The position numbers were made by a program, and so were the translations under genes. Positions 21,538-33,311 of a DNA stretch of 64,000 nt are shown here, one piece after another (the stretch's first letter is position 1; each line of letters starts with the position of its first letter). The notes beneath the pieces were generated by a model. That model had not been told where the DNA came from. It made no database searches and saw nothing but the letters and a program-made list of their open reading frames with translations. Source of the stretch: Bostrychus sinensis (Eukaryota; Chordata; Actinopteri; Gobiiformes; Eleotridae); assembly GCA_020698575.1 (NCBI GenBank), contig CM036244.1:12686534-12750533 (forward strand). Reading direction: 5' to 3'.

Positions 21538-21775
21538 GGGCAGCAGTAGTTCAGATGGACGGCTGTTTGTCCACTAACCAGAAGGTTGGTGTTTCAAACT
21601 CCGCTCTCCTGCTGCATACTGCCATTGTGCCCTTGGGCAAGACACTTAAACCTACTTGCCTTCACTGTGTGCGTACACTGGTGGATGAATGTGTTAGTGT
21701 GAATGGCTGAACAGTTCCTTGATATAAAGTGCTTTGAGTGTCATTGAGATAGAAAAGCTCTGTATAAATGTGCTT
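21538..21775 (+). mobile_element. Complete tRNA-derived SINE
   Basis: Head GGGGCAGCAGTAGTTCAGAT (A-box region), B-box-like GGTTGGTGTTTCAAACTCC, then the conserved body GTGCCCTTGGGCAAGACACT, GTGTTAGTGTGAATGGCTGA, and the 3' part AAAGTGCTTTGAGTGTC and AAAAGCTCTGTATAAATGT. This is the standard teleost SINE order, made by RNA polymerase III and copied by a LINE in trans. Confidence 0.8.
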
Positions 21776-21985
21776 TTGCTCAAATAATCTTTAGTAGTAC
21801 ACAGCAAATTTACTAATAAACTACTAAACAAATTAAATATTTTATACTGTACTCTTTATGTATATTATATTTGAATAAATTGCTGGATCCTGGATTTCCC
21901 GGACCTACCTCACCCCACTCCCCTGTCTGGATGAGGCCCACCCGCTGCGTCCTTACACACCTGAACTATAGATGAGCTAATGGAC

Positions 21986-21988
21986 TAA
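21986..21988. other. Left TAA target duplication
   Basis: TAA, repeated at 23143-23145. Confidence 0.6.
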
Positions 21989-23142
21989 GGGCCATATTTA
22001 CTAAGACAAGTGCAAAATTGCGAGTGCAGCTTAAAAAATAGCGTCTGGTATTTGTGGGCGTGTTGCGTGTGATGTACGAAGAGAAACTGCGCAAGTAACT
22101 GCTGCTGCAAATCTGATATGTAAATGAGAATTTTGCGTGAGCATAAAATGCACTGACAGCGAGAGCAACGCTGTTTGCCAGCTCTGACTGCATCTTTCCT
22201 ACAGAGATGCAACACAAAACACAATCTGAGAGTCCAACAAATAACAGGACTGACTGTAGTAGAGCTGTGGTCAGCTGATCCAGAGTCACGTGCCTTATTT
22301 CCCCTCTGTGAAAGACAGTGAAGGGAGAGGAAAGTCCTTTTCGCTGTCTGTCAGAGCCAGTAACCTTTCAAACAATTATATAAAATGTATCAGTAGCCTA
22401 TATGGCGTGCTGATGGTGATTGAATAAAAATAACAATTAAAAAACATTTTTGATGTCCTCCGCTCGATCAAATCCACGCAGCCTTGAGCCTCTGTAGGGG
22501 CAGCTGTCAGTCAAGCTGCCGCAGCGAGCATTGGGAGGCAATGAGATAAACACAGTGAGTAGACTTTGCGCAGCGTTTAAAGACTGTTCTGTCACCGTAA
22601 GGATTTCAAAGAATGTTAAACAGACTGAAAGCCCAGAGACAGCAGCTGTAAAAGGCTGAAGTTCAGGGAAATACGAGCGAGAATCAAGGAAAAAGTGCCG
22701 CAGGTAAAATCTGTTTCTTTGTTTCCTTCGTCTTCAAATCAACACATTACTGTTGTATCTTTGTAAAAGAGCCCTGTTAAAGCATTAGAACTTATTTTCA
22801 ACGCCTCATCTGTGCACTAAAAGCTACACTCTTACCTCCACAAAGCTTTTGCACCTGCTTCTCCAACGTACTAAATTTTCACGCAGATTTAGCTCCCAGT
22901 ACTCGTGATAAATTAAACAGCGACTGCAAACCAACTTCATTTGCATTTTCCACGCCTTGAATTTTGCATGTTTTGGCAAGAAGGCCTTGTTTTACATATT
23001 CATTGAATCACAGGAGCAAAATCTGCACCACGCTGAATTTGGTCCTGTGAGAGACGCAAATCTCAGCTGCGCCTGGGTTTGCTCCATTTTTAGCACGTCT
23101 TTTTCATTTATCGTGCACGCAAACCTTTGATAAATCTGGTCC
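21989..23142. mobile_element. PIF/Harbinger-type non-autonomous transposon
   Basis: Left end GGGCCATATTTACTAAGAC and right end (complement) GGACCAGATTTATCAAAGG are imperfect inverted repeats flanked by TAA on both sides, the 3-bp target type of Harbinger elements. The 1,154-bp body is CpG-richer than its surroundings. A 107-codon minus-strand frame near the left end is not transposase-like. The superfamily call rests on end sequence and target length. Confidence 0.65.
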
Positions 23143-23149
23143 TAAAAGT

Positions 23150-23215
23150 CATAGACGCATGTTGCCTGTCTGTCCTGGGAGAGGATCTCTCCTTCAATAT
23201 GATCTCCATTTTACT
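23150..23215 (+). mobile_element. L2-like LINE tail fragment
   Basis: ATGTTGCCTGTCTGTCCTGG and AGGATCTCTCCTTCAATATG are nearly identical to 890-945. Confidence 0.65.
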
Positions 23216-23295
23216 TTTTACTTACTTAGTAAAATAATATTACTCAAGTAAAGTAACAATAACAAGTTACAATACTTTTTCTTGTGTACAGAATT
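23216..23295. mobile_element. TACTCAAGTA-type repeat fragment
   Basis: TATTACTCAAGTAAAGTAAC and ACAAGTTACAATACTT. Small and diverged. Confidence 0.35.
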
Positions 23296-24154
23296 TGAGT
23301 CCTTCTGCATTTGCATCACAGCCAGTACATGAAGAGCTTTTAAATAATAAAATTCAACATTGTACAACACACTGAATGATCTTTTAGTGCATTGTTGTCT
23401 CGTAAGTGCAGGCGACAGAGGCTAAACTCTTGTGTCATCTTCCACTGAATGAAGATGTGATTAGACATGTAGCCACTCACCAGCTTCAAATATTCATGGA
23501 GTTTTTGTGTTAAAACATTGTTTGAAAATCAAAGATTGCCTTGGACCAAACACAAAACTGAAGATTGCTGTGCTTTTTTTTTTTTATAAAGTCAGTATTT
23601 CATTTACACCACATCTGAAAATAACATGCTCACACTCCCAGCTTTTATTTACAGCAGAAACCATATTTATATAAATTGCATCATGTTTAATTTTTTTTTT
23701 TTTTTTTTTTTTTTTTTGATTCACAAATTGAAATAATTTGTAAATTAAGCCTTGGTTAGGTGCAGAGCTCAAGCAGCTTCTGTTGTATTGCAGATTGTTT
23801 ATGCAGTAAAAGCAATTCTTATTTCATTATTTTTCTTTCTGGCAAGTTATTTTATTGAAGCGTCAGTATTAATAACTTTGCGCTGCACAGAGAACTACAG
23901 CTTTTTGTGAAACATGCTAATATTTTCTGCAGCAGTTACCACAGAATTCCTAATCTGAACTATCAGTGTGGGACATGCCATGCCAAAATGGCAGTAGTCA
24001 CTTCAGCACATGTCATTTCAACAAAATGGCCGTCACTGAGTGTGTTGCCAGATAAGATGGCATTCATCAGCTTATGGAGGTGTTCCTCCTCTGCTCTGAT
24101 TGATCATGTGACCTTCAGCTGTGTATTTAATGCCAGTGACTTCCTGTTTCCTGT
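23296..24154. other. No gene; poly-T tract inside
   Basis: AT-rich non-coding sequence with T tracts at 23573-23585 and 23691-23717. Nothing else recognised. Confidence 0.5.
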
Positions 24155-24255
24155 AAATTCAAACTGATGAAGGTGTTTGGATGAACACTGAAACGTCTTT
24201 GAGGAAAAACAAACTTGATGTCCAGTAGATTTAGATTTTATGTGTATAATTTGCT
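24155..24255 (+). mobile_element. GATGAA...GAAACG-type repeat fragment
   Basis: ACTGATGAAGGTGTTTGGAT, AACACTGAAACGTCTTTGAG and CAAACTTGATGTCCAGTAGA follow the order of a repeat common in fish. Class unknown. Confidence 0.45.
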
Positions 24256-26229
24256 TGAGTATCAGGGAAGTCTGCAGGGATAAAAACAAATTCTTCTTGT
24301 AAAACAAACTGATTTTCTGACCTCAAACCCAGCAGATTACTCCCAGCAGCCTCAGTGTGCTCCCTGTATTAAGACAGAGTGCATGAGACTGAGGTGACAG
24401 TCCTGTCCAGTCCATCCTGGGAGAGTAAACCCAAAACAGGTGCTCGGTCTTGTGTCAGCGCCAAGACAGAGAGGCACAGAGCCAGCCATGTCTGCCATTC
24501 ACCCCCCCTCTACCCCACCCCCTCACCATCTCCTGTTGCCTCTCCGTATGTCTCTCTCCAACTTGGGCCTATCCCATCTTCACCTTTTTAATTTACCTTT
24601 CTCATTCTCTTCCCTACTGCTTCCCTCCAGCCACCTCCATCTTCCACCGACTCCCAGATGAGTTATTCCACAGCACACTGCTCATAACGTACTCCTCCTG
24701 CATTTGCATTTCAGGCAAACCTATCAAAATGTCCTGGAGACATCTCCCAACCTGAATAAAGTCATTTCAGATGACTTCATATGTTTTCAATGATACAGCC
24801 TCATCTAGACCTGAGGGAAAACTATTCATTTTGCCCCATACCTACCATGTCTTTTAATGGGCCATAAATGTGCAGCTTATAGTTTTTTTCTTTTTACATG
24901 AATGACGGTACGTTTTCCACATTTTAGTAACATGGCCCTGACTTCACACTATGGCTAAAACCATTAATGAAATAGAAAGTAATGCAAAATTAACAATTAA
25001 GTAATATATTTCTGTTGAAAAATGTGGTATGATGTGCCCTCCTTGTGTCCTCTGTGCATTTAAATTAAATTATTTATCCATTTATAGATTATGGTGATCA
25101 CAAGGGCGGTGCCTGTCTGTTAACCTCTGACTGACAGATCACTTAACTGAATAGGAAAAAAATAAAATAAAATAAAAACTAAAACCCTGACAGGTGTACG
25201 TTAATACTTCAAACATACTTTATTTTGTGTACTTCATTCTTTACTAATATCTGAGTGGTGGATGCATTGGTAACTGTGGTATTTTACGCATTACAGTTTA
25301 TTTTCCAGTTCCTTCAAGAGGCTGGAGATAATATATCAGTTTCACACCACCTGTTTTTATTTATTTTTATTTTTTCTTGTATTATATGATTTTTTTTATA
25401 TACAATGATACCATCGAATAAAGGACTTATAGGTATTATAATACAACTTTAACTTTACATGCCACTTTTTTGTTTGTTTTGCTCCAGAACTACCTCTTTG
25501 AATGTGTCTGTGTTTTATCTTATGGATGACATATTTGTTTCTGTCCCAACATGGCCCGTTAGGATCTGCTGGGACTGTATTTGGTCCGATCCAACCTAAA
25601 CACAATTATCTTTGGACCAGTGTCAGGGTTTTGGTGTTTTAAATTCTTGGCAAACTGCAGCTTCAGACAGTAGTGGCTGGCTTGTAGTTTTATTTATAAT
25701 GATTCAACAGATTGATCCACATCTTGTTCTGCATACAGAGTATTTGAGCTTCACTTCTAACAACACATTTCTTAGGGATAAATTAAAGTGAATGTATGCG
25801 CTTGAAAAGTTGCATATCAAATAAATGATGTTTGTTAATATAATGCTCTCTTTACAACATTATACATAGCTTTTGGTTTGATTTATATGTGACACAAATG
25901 TTTCTACATGCAAGTGGATGCATTAAGGAAATGTTGAGACATCAGTTTGATGAAACTGCAGGATGGAAACCATTTATGTTTGCATTTCATTTTGTTTGTG
26001 CCTCTGTTCACCATAATGCTTTATAATTTTCATTTATTAAAAAATACCAATTGCCTAATGCAAGAGGCCAAACAAGTTTATAGAAGCTGAGTTGTTTCTT
26101 CTTACTGCCGTTACAGTATTACTGCCTGTTTTTTGTTTTTTTTTTGCAAGGGCCACCTGAGAGTTATAATTTCCAGTACAATATCTTATAGTAGGTTCTT
26201 GAAATCCTTCTCCTGTTAAGATATAAATT
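24256..26229. other. No gene or recognised repeat
   Basis: 24380-24660 is pyrimidine-rich on the plus strand (runs of CCCC and CTCTCC) and open in several frames, giving only Pro/Ser-rich products. The rest is AT-rich with short A and T runs. Confidence 0.4.
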
Positions 26230-26458
26230 ATTGTGCTCAAGGGGGAATTAATTCTCTACATTTGACCCATTCTTCGATGGTGCTGGGGCAGTGGGCCATG
26301 TTGTAGCTGGAGGTATAGCCTCTTGTGCATGTTTTTTTTAGGTTAATGGGGGAAACTGCAGCACCTGGAGAAAACCCACCCAAGCAGAGGGAGAACAAGG
26401 GAAACTCCACACAGAAAGATCTCGTTGAATCAAAGTTCTAACCACTCTGCCACTATGC
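26230..26458 (-). mobile_element. Family C tRNA-headed repeat, diverged
   Basis: Plus-strand order: GGAGAAAACCCACCCAAGC, CTCCACACAGAAAGATC, then the head end GTTCTAACCACTCTGCC. These match the reverse of the family C body and head. Confidence 0.5.
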
Positions 26459-26587
26459 ATGAGGACTATATTAAAATTGTTTGCACTGTATCTAGGTTTT
26501 GACATTTTACATTTAATCCAAAATCTGTCATGTGTGGAACCACTTCAGAGACCAGTTTTACCAAAATCTGCTGGCAACTCTCTACCC

Positions 26588-26921
26588 CAGTGTTTCCCAA
26601 CCAGTGGTGCAGGGACCCCTGGGGGCACACAAGCACTTTGCAGGTGGTACATGAAAGTATTTGATAATTTATTTTTGAAGGACATAGGAAAATATTTGTC
26701 ATATTGAACTGATTTGATCAAAAGGTGGTGAAACTGCTAAAGATTATTTAAATTATATCATTTGTTACTTTTTTTTTAGTTTGTTGCACAGGATTTATCA
26801 AAATTATTTTAAATGTTTGTGGAAAATTGAGTTAAGTTAAGAGTTAAATTGAGTTAAGTTTTATTTTAAAGGCAAGCAGATTATTATTATTATTATTATT
26901 ATTATTATTGTTATTTTGTTG

Positions 26922-26981
<60 letters not shown>

Positions 26982-27080
26982 GCTTTTATAAAATGAATTA
27001 GTATTTACAATAAAGTATGTATTACATGACACTTTTTTTTTTTTAAATCACCATGTATGAGGGGGGTACACATGACAAAA
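26588..27080. mobile_element. hAT-like element fragment with (ATT)n
   Basis: Starts CAGTGTTTCCCAACCAGTGG followed by GGGGGCACACAAGC, a typical hAT-type terminus. The right end is not clean. GAGGGGGGTACACATGAC near 27060 may be the decayed partner. A long ATT array occupies the middle. Confidence 0.5.
26880..26982 (+). repeat. (ATT)n microsatellite
   Basis: Two blocks of ATT units separated by GTTATTTTGTTGTC. Confidence 0.95.
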
Positions 27081-28089
27081 AAGGCTGCTCTGCCCTATTG
27101 CACCTCAAAACATTTCAACATTTATACTGAAAATAATTTAGCTTCTCATCCGTCCATGCCACACCCCTCTAACCTGACATTTCTGCTCCCCTCCGCGCTT
27201 GTGTTAAAACCTTCCAACATCCACAGCCTCCTCTTTTATAGCCACACTCCATCTTCACTACATGTCCCTTCTCTCTCTCACTCACACACACACACAGACA
27301 CACACAAGCACGCTAATTTAGCCGCACGAGCTAGCCCCCGGAATCCAATCAGACCATCCCACGGCATTCGCCCTCTGCTCTGCTCGTCTGCTCCCTGCTA
27401 TCACCGGGCCAACCAATCACACAAACAGCTTTCTTAGACCTCTATACCTTATCCTTTCTATCTTTATGTCCCCATCTCGATTTCACCATGTGCCATTTTC
27501 TCTGCACTTCTTTTTTTGCCATAGCCTAATTAAAACTATGGCATATTCTTGCAGGCAGTCATTAGAGTATAGACAATATGTATGTCATTTAATTAACTAT
27601 ATGGTATAATAGGAATACCTAAGGTTTTGGTACAAGGCAGGGACATAAAAATGCATAATTAGTGTTCTTTGCAGAAAACAGCTCGAGTTGGTTCAGGTAA
27701 ATAAATATCTTTGTTGATTTTGACACCATTAGAGTTTCTCTCATTAGATGCACTCTGTTTACCCAGCGGCGCTTAGAGAAGGAGTGTTTCTTTTTATTTA
27801 TTTTTTTTATTTTTGTTTTTATCCTGCAGTAGTAACACAGGTGCTTGAGATAATTGCAGGCTCTGGTCTAAAAACAGTTTGGAGTTTGTTAGTGAGAAGC
27901 AGCGGTGCCACTCCTCATGGGAGCTGTTATGTATTTGGAATTTAATCTATAACATTAATAACATTTATATTCTGTATTCTTTTATATTCTGTATTCTTTT
28001 GATGAAGATGTTTTAGGACGTCCAGGTCACTCTCTTTAACCCTATCTATCCAAGGTCACACAGCAAATTATATTCCTCCAAGTGTGCAG
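27081..28089. other. No gene; mildly GC-rich patch
   Basis: 27170-27420 is C-rich with a short CA run (27282-27306) and two CCAATCA motifs (27345 and 27412). I see no promoter context or gene start. Direct duplication TTATATTCTGTATTCTT at 27965-28001. Confidence 0.4.
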
Positions 28090-28190
28090 TGTGCCGTATG
28101 TTGATTTGGGATTGGTTTCATGCCGGATGCCCCTCCTGACGCAACTTTCCCCATTTATCTGGGCTTGGGACTGACACAAAAGGTGTTCTG
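28090..28190 (-). mobile_element. SINE tail fragment, family D
   Basis: GCCGGATGCCCCTCCTGACG and CCATTTATCTGGGCTTGGGA, a clear reverse copy. Confidence 0.65.
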
Positions 28191-28329
28191 GCTTGTGGCT
28201 GGATTTGACACTTTTCTAAATTAATAAATAACATACCGTATCACCCATGTATCAAGCTGTCACATTAACCAATGCATGAACTAAAGTTTGCATCAAAGCT
28301 TTAATAAATAAGACATTGCAGTTTAAACA

Positions 28330-28430
28330 AACAAAGACACTTTTGCTTTTAGTCGAGTAATAGCACTTTGAAATAACAGTACTTTTACTGACAATGTTGT
28401 GGTACCTTTACTGAGTACATACCTCTGTTT
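28330..28430. mobile_element. TACTCAAGTA-type repeat fragment
   Basis: TTTTAGTCGAGTAATAGC, AACAGTACTTTTACTG and TACCTTTACTGAGTAC. Diverged. Confidence 0.35.
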
Positions 28431-28440
28431 GAGGCCATAT

Positions 28441-28824
28441 TATGCTTTTTCAGGCATTTTGGACACCTTCACATTAGTATTTCATGTTTTATAACTTAAA
28501 ACAATGTATATGTATGGAAAATATTGTCTTTTATGGAGCTGTAATTCTGATTAGGTGTTTGTCACCCCCTGCTGGCAATGGTGGGGACTGTCCAAACCAT
28601 AATATGGCTATTTAGCACAGCTATAAGCAACATGATGCTAACAGATAGAAAAATGAGCTGACTTGAGCTTTTTCAGCTCTTGAGAAGGGCAGCGCCTCAG
28701 CATACAGCATTACTGGAGCAAGCATGAATGAAACAAAATACTTCTCTAAGTATGTTTTTCAGGTGGAAACAACATTAATACATGATTCAAAGCTCAGAAA
28801 AGTCATTTTAGCATAAAGGGGACT
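28441..28824 (+). mobile_element. TTAA-type MITE, subfamily B, best copy
   Basis: Left end GGCCATATTATGCTTTT after TTGA, right end GCATAAAGGGGACT before TTAA (28825-28828). The 3' part (GTATGTTTTTCAGGTGGAAA) is shared with subfamily A, whereas the 5' part (CACCTTCACATTAGTATTTC and CACCCCCTGCTGGC) is not. Non-coding. Confidence 0.65.
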
Positions 28825-28828
28825 TTAA

Positions 28829-29964
28829 TTGTTCCAGTCCAAGTATTTTTTTTTATTATTTATTTTATTTTGTGTGTGTGTGTTCCACAATCAGACCAGA
28901 TCAAAACCACGGACACCAAGAAACAAAGTATTGCCGTGATGACATAATACAAACATCTCACAAGACGTTATCACATCAACTCATCAAATTTACACCACAA
29001 GCTGAAGCTAGAATCAAGCTTGTTACAGAAATACTAGCCATTTTGTCTAGATAAACTGTTATTTACTTATTTTATATATTTATTTTATTCTATGCTAATT
29101 GATTTTCTACTGTTTTTTATTTGTTCTTTTGGAAACACAAATGACAGGACCAACTCCAATTCCAAAAAAATGCTACGTCATCAGCTGCCCCGTTGTTTCT
29201 TTTCTTTCTTTCTTTTATAAGCAGGACACAGAAAAAAATACTGACTGTGTCCTTTAAAGTTGGTTTGTTTGACGTTCTTCAGTAAAAGGCGACAGTGCAC
29301 ACAACATGGACAGGGCCTGGGGCAGTGTTCGCTGCACAGAAATGCATGTACTGTATAACACAAACAGCCGATTACACACTTCACAGACTCACACAGAGCA
29401 GCCCTGAACTCACACACTCACTACACGCTCCTCGCTCCTCAGGCATGTCCACTTTTGCTCTGTTTTTGTGATTTAAAGATGATTTAAAGATGAACACATG
29501 TATGACCACAGCCCTGCGGGGATTCCCCTTTACTTCCGTTTTTGCAGCATAAACACTTTGACGATGTGAGCCATATTTCCTTTTGTCTTTTATTTGATGG
29601 AGAAATGAAAATGTCTTCATTTGCTGCTCTCCTGCCATTTGATTTGTTCTTCTGCTCTGCAATCACAAAGCACTTACTATGGTTTTAATAAGGCAAAGAC
29701 AAAAGCTGTTTTGAAATGTGATACTCGAGAGGTTTTGTTTGTGCTGGCTAAAGAGTCAGCTTTAATTTAATTTAGCTTTTAAATTGTTGTATATTTTTTC
29801 TTACATTAGCTGTGACATTTTAGCTTGATAGGCCTATTCATTCCTTGAAGCAATGTTTCTTAATTTATTTCAGACCAAGGATCAAAAAACATTAAAAAAT
29901 AACACTGCGGACCACCAAACTCCCGTACCCTTCCACCAACACTATGCTCCACTGTGCATAAAAC
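28829..29964. other. No gene or recognised repeat
   Basis: AT-rich with a short GT run (28870-28882). Opposing frames of 78-93 codons between 29181 and 29662 are not recognisable proteins. Confidence 0.45.
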
Positions 29965-30115
29965 AAGACAAAAGGCAGCAGTCTCCCAACCAAATAAATA
30001 GGAGAGGTTTGTGTCAGGAAGGGCATCTGATGTAAAACATAAATCGATATGTGAATCACTGCATGCTAAGAGGCAGGTTATTTGCTGTGATTACCCCAGA
30101 GGAAAGGAAGGGTGT
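29965..30115 (+). mobile_element. SINE tail fragment, family D
   Basis: CAACCAAATAAATAGGAGAG, GTGTCAGGAAGGGCATCTGA and TGCTGTGATTACCCCAGAGG. Confidence 0.6.
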
Positions 30116-30180
30116 GTATTAGTAAAACCCTGTTTTCCATTTTCCATATCCAACCTTTTCAGATATTTTAAGTATATTTG

Positions 30181-30725
30181 TTACCTGCACCAAGGCATTG
30201 GTTTGTCTGTTTGTTAGCAACATAACTCAAAAAGTTATGAATGGATTTTGATGAAATTTTCAGGTAATATCAGAAATGGAATAAGGAACAAGTGATTGTA
30301 TTTTGGGGGTGATCCGGATCATCATCTGGATCCAGGGATTTTTTAAATGATTCTTCACTATTAGGATGGGGCTAATTTGCCATTACAGTTTCTAACCCAA
30401 CAAATACTGCCCAGAATCATTGGCAAATAATTACAGATGACCTCATGGTAGATGTTATAATCTGACATAGTTTGACCCGGATCATGTTGATATTCTGGTT
30501 CTGGTGATCCAGAAGCTTCTAAATATAAGGGATACATATGAAATTGGATATTGCACAGCATAACAGCAAATGAAAGGTCAGGTTTATCTCTTTCAGTCGT
30601 ATGTTCACAGATTTGATGTATGTTTTAATACTTACTGAGCTAAATTTGACCCTTTAAGGGTTTTTCTCAGGTGAGTGACTCTATGGCTTGGTGGAGATCT
30701 GCGTTCTCTGACTGCTTCTAGTTTA
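30181..30725 (+). mobile_element. Unnamed ~550-bp repeat, family E, copy 2
   Basis: Collinear, in opposite orientation, with 15268-15812. Blocks AACATAACTCAAAAAGTTAT, GATCCGGATCATCATCTGGA, GTTCTGGTGATCCAGAAGCT and AGGGTTTTTCTCAGGTGAG. No open frame. Confidence 0.6.
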
Positions 30726-30789
30726 GTCTGTGGCATTGTGGAAAAGGAATTTGTGTTTGCTGTAGAAAAATGACCATTGGTGCAATTGC

Positions 30790-31155
30790 AACACCAGTGT
30801 AGCAAAAATCTTTTGCTATTCAGGCTTTTTGAAAAAATTGTGGATACCTTAGAATTGTTTTATAACTTTAAATAATGTATATATCAAAAACGTCTTATTT
30901 TGGTGAACTGTTGCTTTGACTTTGCAGAGAATGCTTGGATTATGTGTCTGAGTGCTCTGCTGGGCCAACCGTGGGGAATGTGCAGAGCCTAAAACGCCCA
31001 ATTAGCATGGCTATTAGCAACATGATGCTAACAGATAGATAAATGAGCTGATGTTTTGTGATGATGGCAATTTAAGTCCGGTGACGGTGTATGGGCTTTA
31101 GAAACACTCAGGATCACTTTTTTTAAGGTGGAAACAACATTATAACATGGTCAAC
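30790..31155 (+). mobile_element. TTAA-type MITE, subfamily B, diverged
   Basis: Shares TAACTTTAAATAATGTATAT, TATTAGCAACATGATGCTAA and GTGGAAACAACATTATAACA with 28441-28824. Ends are eroded. Confidence 0.55.
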
Positions 31156-31174
31156 TTTGAATTTTTTTTACTTA

Positions 31175-31745
31175 CTTATTTAGGCCACCCCAAAGGCAAG
31201 CATGCAATCTTGCACACCAGTCATCTCTTCATCTCATCGTCTTCAATGTACATTTTTATCAGCTTTCCTTTTACGTTGTGCCGGTGAGAAGGTTCCCATA
31301 ATACGACCTTGTTTGCTGCAATTTCGGGATGACAATGACAGTGAGCCACAACAGTCATTTGTCTGGCAGCTATTTTGTTTCAGATGGAAGTTCATTGTAC
31401 AGCACGGTGTTAGAGATATGATCCTGCCATCTCACACTGAGCACTGTTCTTATCACTCTAGTGTAGGAACTGTTAAGTGATTTTACTTTTGATAGGTTAG
31501 ATTTCAACAAATTACTCATTTTATTTAGGCTATTAAGAGCTTTTCTGACTTTTATGTCTTGCTCTGAAGACTGGACCCAGCAGCCAAGATATTAAGGTGT
31601 TAAAGTTTAAGACTTTTACTTCTTCAGGGGCTTTTCCTTCTGTGATTTTGAGAGGAGTATGTGGTACATGCTAAATCATCTATTCCTTTATCTTATTGAG
31701 ATGACGATCTACTTTCTTGCATTCATTGCCATCACATTTTTGGAT
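31175..31745 (-). pseudogene. RTE-like LINE relic (C-terminal reverse transcriptase)
   Basis: Minus-strand pieces in several frames match the order of a fish RTE-like protein. They read HVPHTPLKITEGKAPEEV, a degenerate KVRKALNSLNK-like stretch, then YTRVIRTVLSVRWQDHISNT and LYNELPS, and finally a short 3' end with AATAAGTAAGTAAA as tail. Multiple stops and frameshifts. The catalytic part is not present. Neighbouring SINEs could have used such a LINE machinery, but the link is only inferred. Confidence 0.6.
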
Positions 31746-31805
31746 ATAGTTTAATTTTTTTATTTTTTTTAATTACCAGAATTTAGTGTCAATATTACAT
31801 ACAGT

Positions 31806-32060
31806 TATACAGTTTTGGGCGACATTGATGCAGTGCATTGAGCATTTGCCCTGCAACCATAGGTTCAAATCTCGCCCAAAAGGCATACTGTCGTTGTGTC
31901 CATGGGCAAGACACTTGACCCTATTTGTCTACTCCTGTGACTGTATGGGGCTGGTTGCGACAGGAAGGGCATCCGGTGTAAAAACCTGCCAAGTCACCAT
32001 GCGACCGGTTTGTTGTGGCAACCCCGGATAAAAAAGGAGAAGCCGAAAGAAAAAAAACAA
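31806..32060 (+). mobile_element. SINE with family D tail, complete
   Basis: Starts TTGGGCGACATTGATGCAGT, B-box-like AGGTTCAAATCTCGCCC, body GTGTCCATGGGCAAGACACT, then the family D tail GGAAGGGCATCCGGTG and a 3' end AAGGAGAAGCCGAAAG plus an A-rich tract. It shows that the scattered family D tails belong to a tRNA-headed SINE. Confidence 0.7.
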
Positions 32061-32080
32061 ACAAATATAAAGTTATAATG

Positions 32081-32430
32081 TAGGGTAACCAGATTTTTAG
32101 ACCCAAAAAAACTGGGGCACATGTATTTTCACTAATCGCAGTGCATTTGAACTCACCAAGTGACACAAAACTTCAATCCATACAATTTCCTATCATGTAA
32201 TTAAAGTACATAATGTTAGGGCTTAGGTTTTAAATTTTAATGGCAATTTAGTCAAATGTGTTTTAAGTTTGCTATTTCCTTTTCTAATGGTTAAAATTGG
32301 GACAAATGGGACATGGTTTGTTGAAAACTGGAACATATGAATGTATTTACACATCTGTCTTGGGACATGGGAGAAGGAGCCTAAACACTGAGACTATCCT
32401 GGTTAAACAGGGAAGTCTGGTCACCCTTTT
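32081..32430. mobile_element. hAT-type MITE, family G, copy 1
   Basis: Left end TAGGGTAACCAGA, right end TCTGGTCACCCTT, imperfect 13-bp inverted repeats. Flanks TTATAATG and TTATAACA agree at 6 of 8 positions, fitting an eroded hAT target duplication. The body has GGGACAAATGGGACATGG. A second copy lies at 43314. Confidence 0.65.
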
Positions 32431-33311
32431 ATAACATGCTCATATTACTTAAAGGGTATCCACTCCTATAGGACATCACCAATCTGTTTATGTTTGCAAA
32501 CACTGAGCCGTTAATTACCCCGACAGTCATTGAGGTCGGAGTAAATCCCATTTAGAGCGGGTCGCAGGTGCAATGGTAATAACACATTATTATGTTTTAA
32601 ATAATTATGGGGTGAAGCCACTGTCATTTATAGGATCAGCACTAGAGAAAGTGTATGAATATTATTAAAGAATAGTGAAAAGATGGAAAACTCGAGCAGA
32701 ATTACAATTGGCTTGGATAGAAATTATAATGCAGAGCAGAGGAGCTCCTCAGAGTGCTTCTCCGCACAAAGAGGAAATGATAAGTCAATGTAAAGAGATA
32801 GGTAAAAGCAATATCAGCCGCAGCTACACTTTCTCCCTATGGTTATGTTCCTCCCCATTGGTCTTTAGATATTAATTACACAGAGCCGGATTGGCACTGG
32901 CTCCACTCCTGGATAATATGCATCCCACAGAAAATACAGAAAAAGAGGGGGAAAAGTCAATGTCAATGAACCATTCAATAGAAGTGAAAAGAAGGTGCTC
33001 TTTTTATGCCTTCCTGCATACAGAATGTGCTGAGCTGATAACTGGGACCTGTGCAGGGAATATAAATGAGTTCATAATGATTTTAATGGTAAAGTGTCCT
33101 AGAACTAAACGGTAAACAAAAGCGCATCATTTATATATTTGATATGGAAAGCAGGTTCAAACTTGTGTAAAATGTACTTTCTGCTTTTGAGTGAGTTTAA
33201 TTGTGCGCCTTCTGATGAAATACTAACCTCAGCAGCTTACAAAGAACATGCAGTTTCTGGTTTTATTATTTCTGTTGTGAAGAGGTTTTGCTGGTTTGTT
33301 GGTTGTGGCTT
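32431..33311. other. Unique interval, no gene seen
   Basis: No transposon hallmark. 32480-32660 contains TGTTTATGTTTGCAAACA and TTAATTACC, forkhead- and homeodomain-like words, so it may be regulatory. Short frames at 32675-33115 are not recognised. Confidence 0.4.

Noticed and set aside
21538..21620. tRNA gene
   Set aside because: A- and B-box-like motifs are present but no cloverleaf with an anticodon arm is formed, and a SINE body follows.
21966..22289. 107-codon minus-strand frame at the Harbinger-type element end
   Set aside because: It crosses the element boundary and lacks transposase or Myb-like motifs.
24379..24755. Three overlapping plus-strand frames in a C-rich patch
   Set aside because: All give Pro/Ser-rich low-complexity products, and the overlap of three frames reflects composition.
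27345..27420. CCAAT boxes suggesting a promoter
   Set aside because: No TATA, CpG island or downstream gene accompanies the two CCAATCA words.
27057..27437. 126-codon plus-strand frame
   Set aside because: Contains a CA-repeat-derived His/Thr run and pyrimidine-rich low complexity; no domain recognised.
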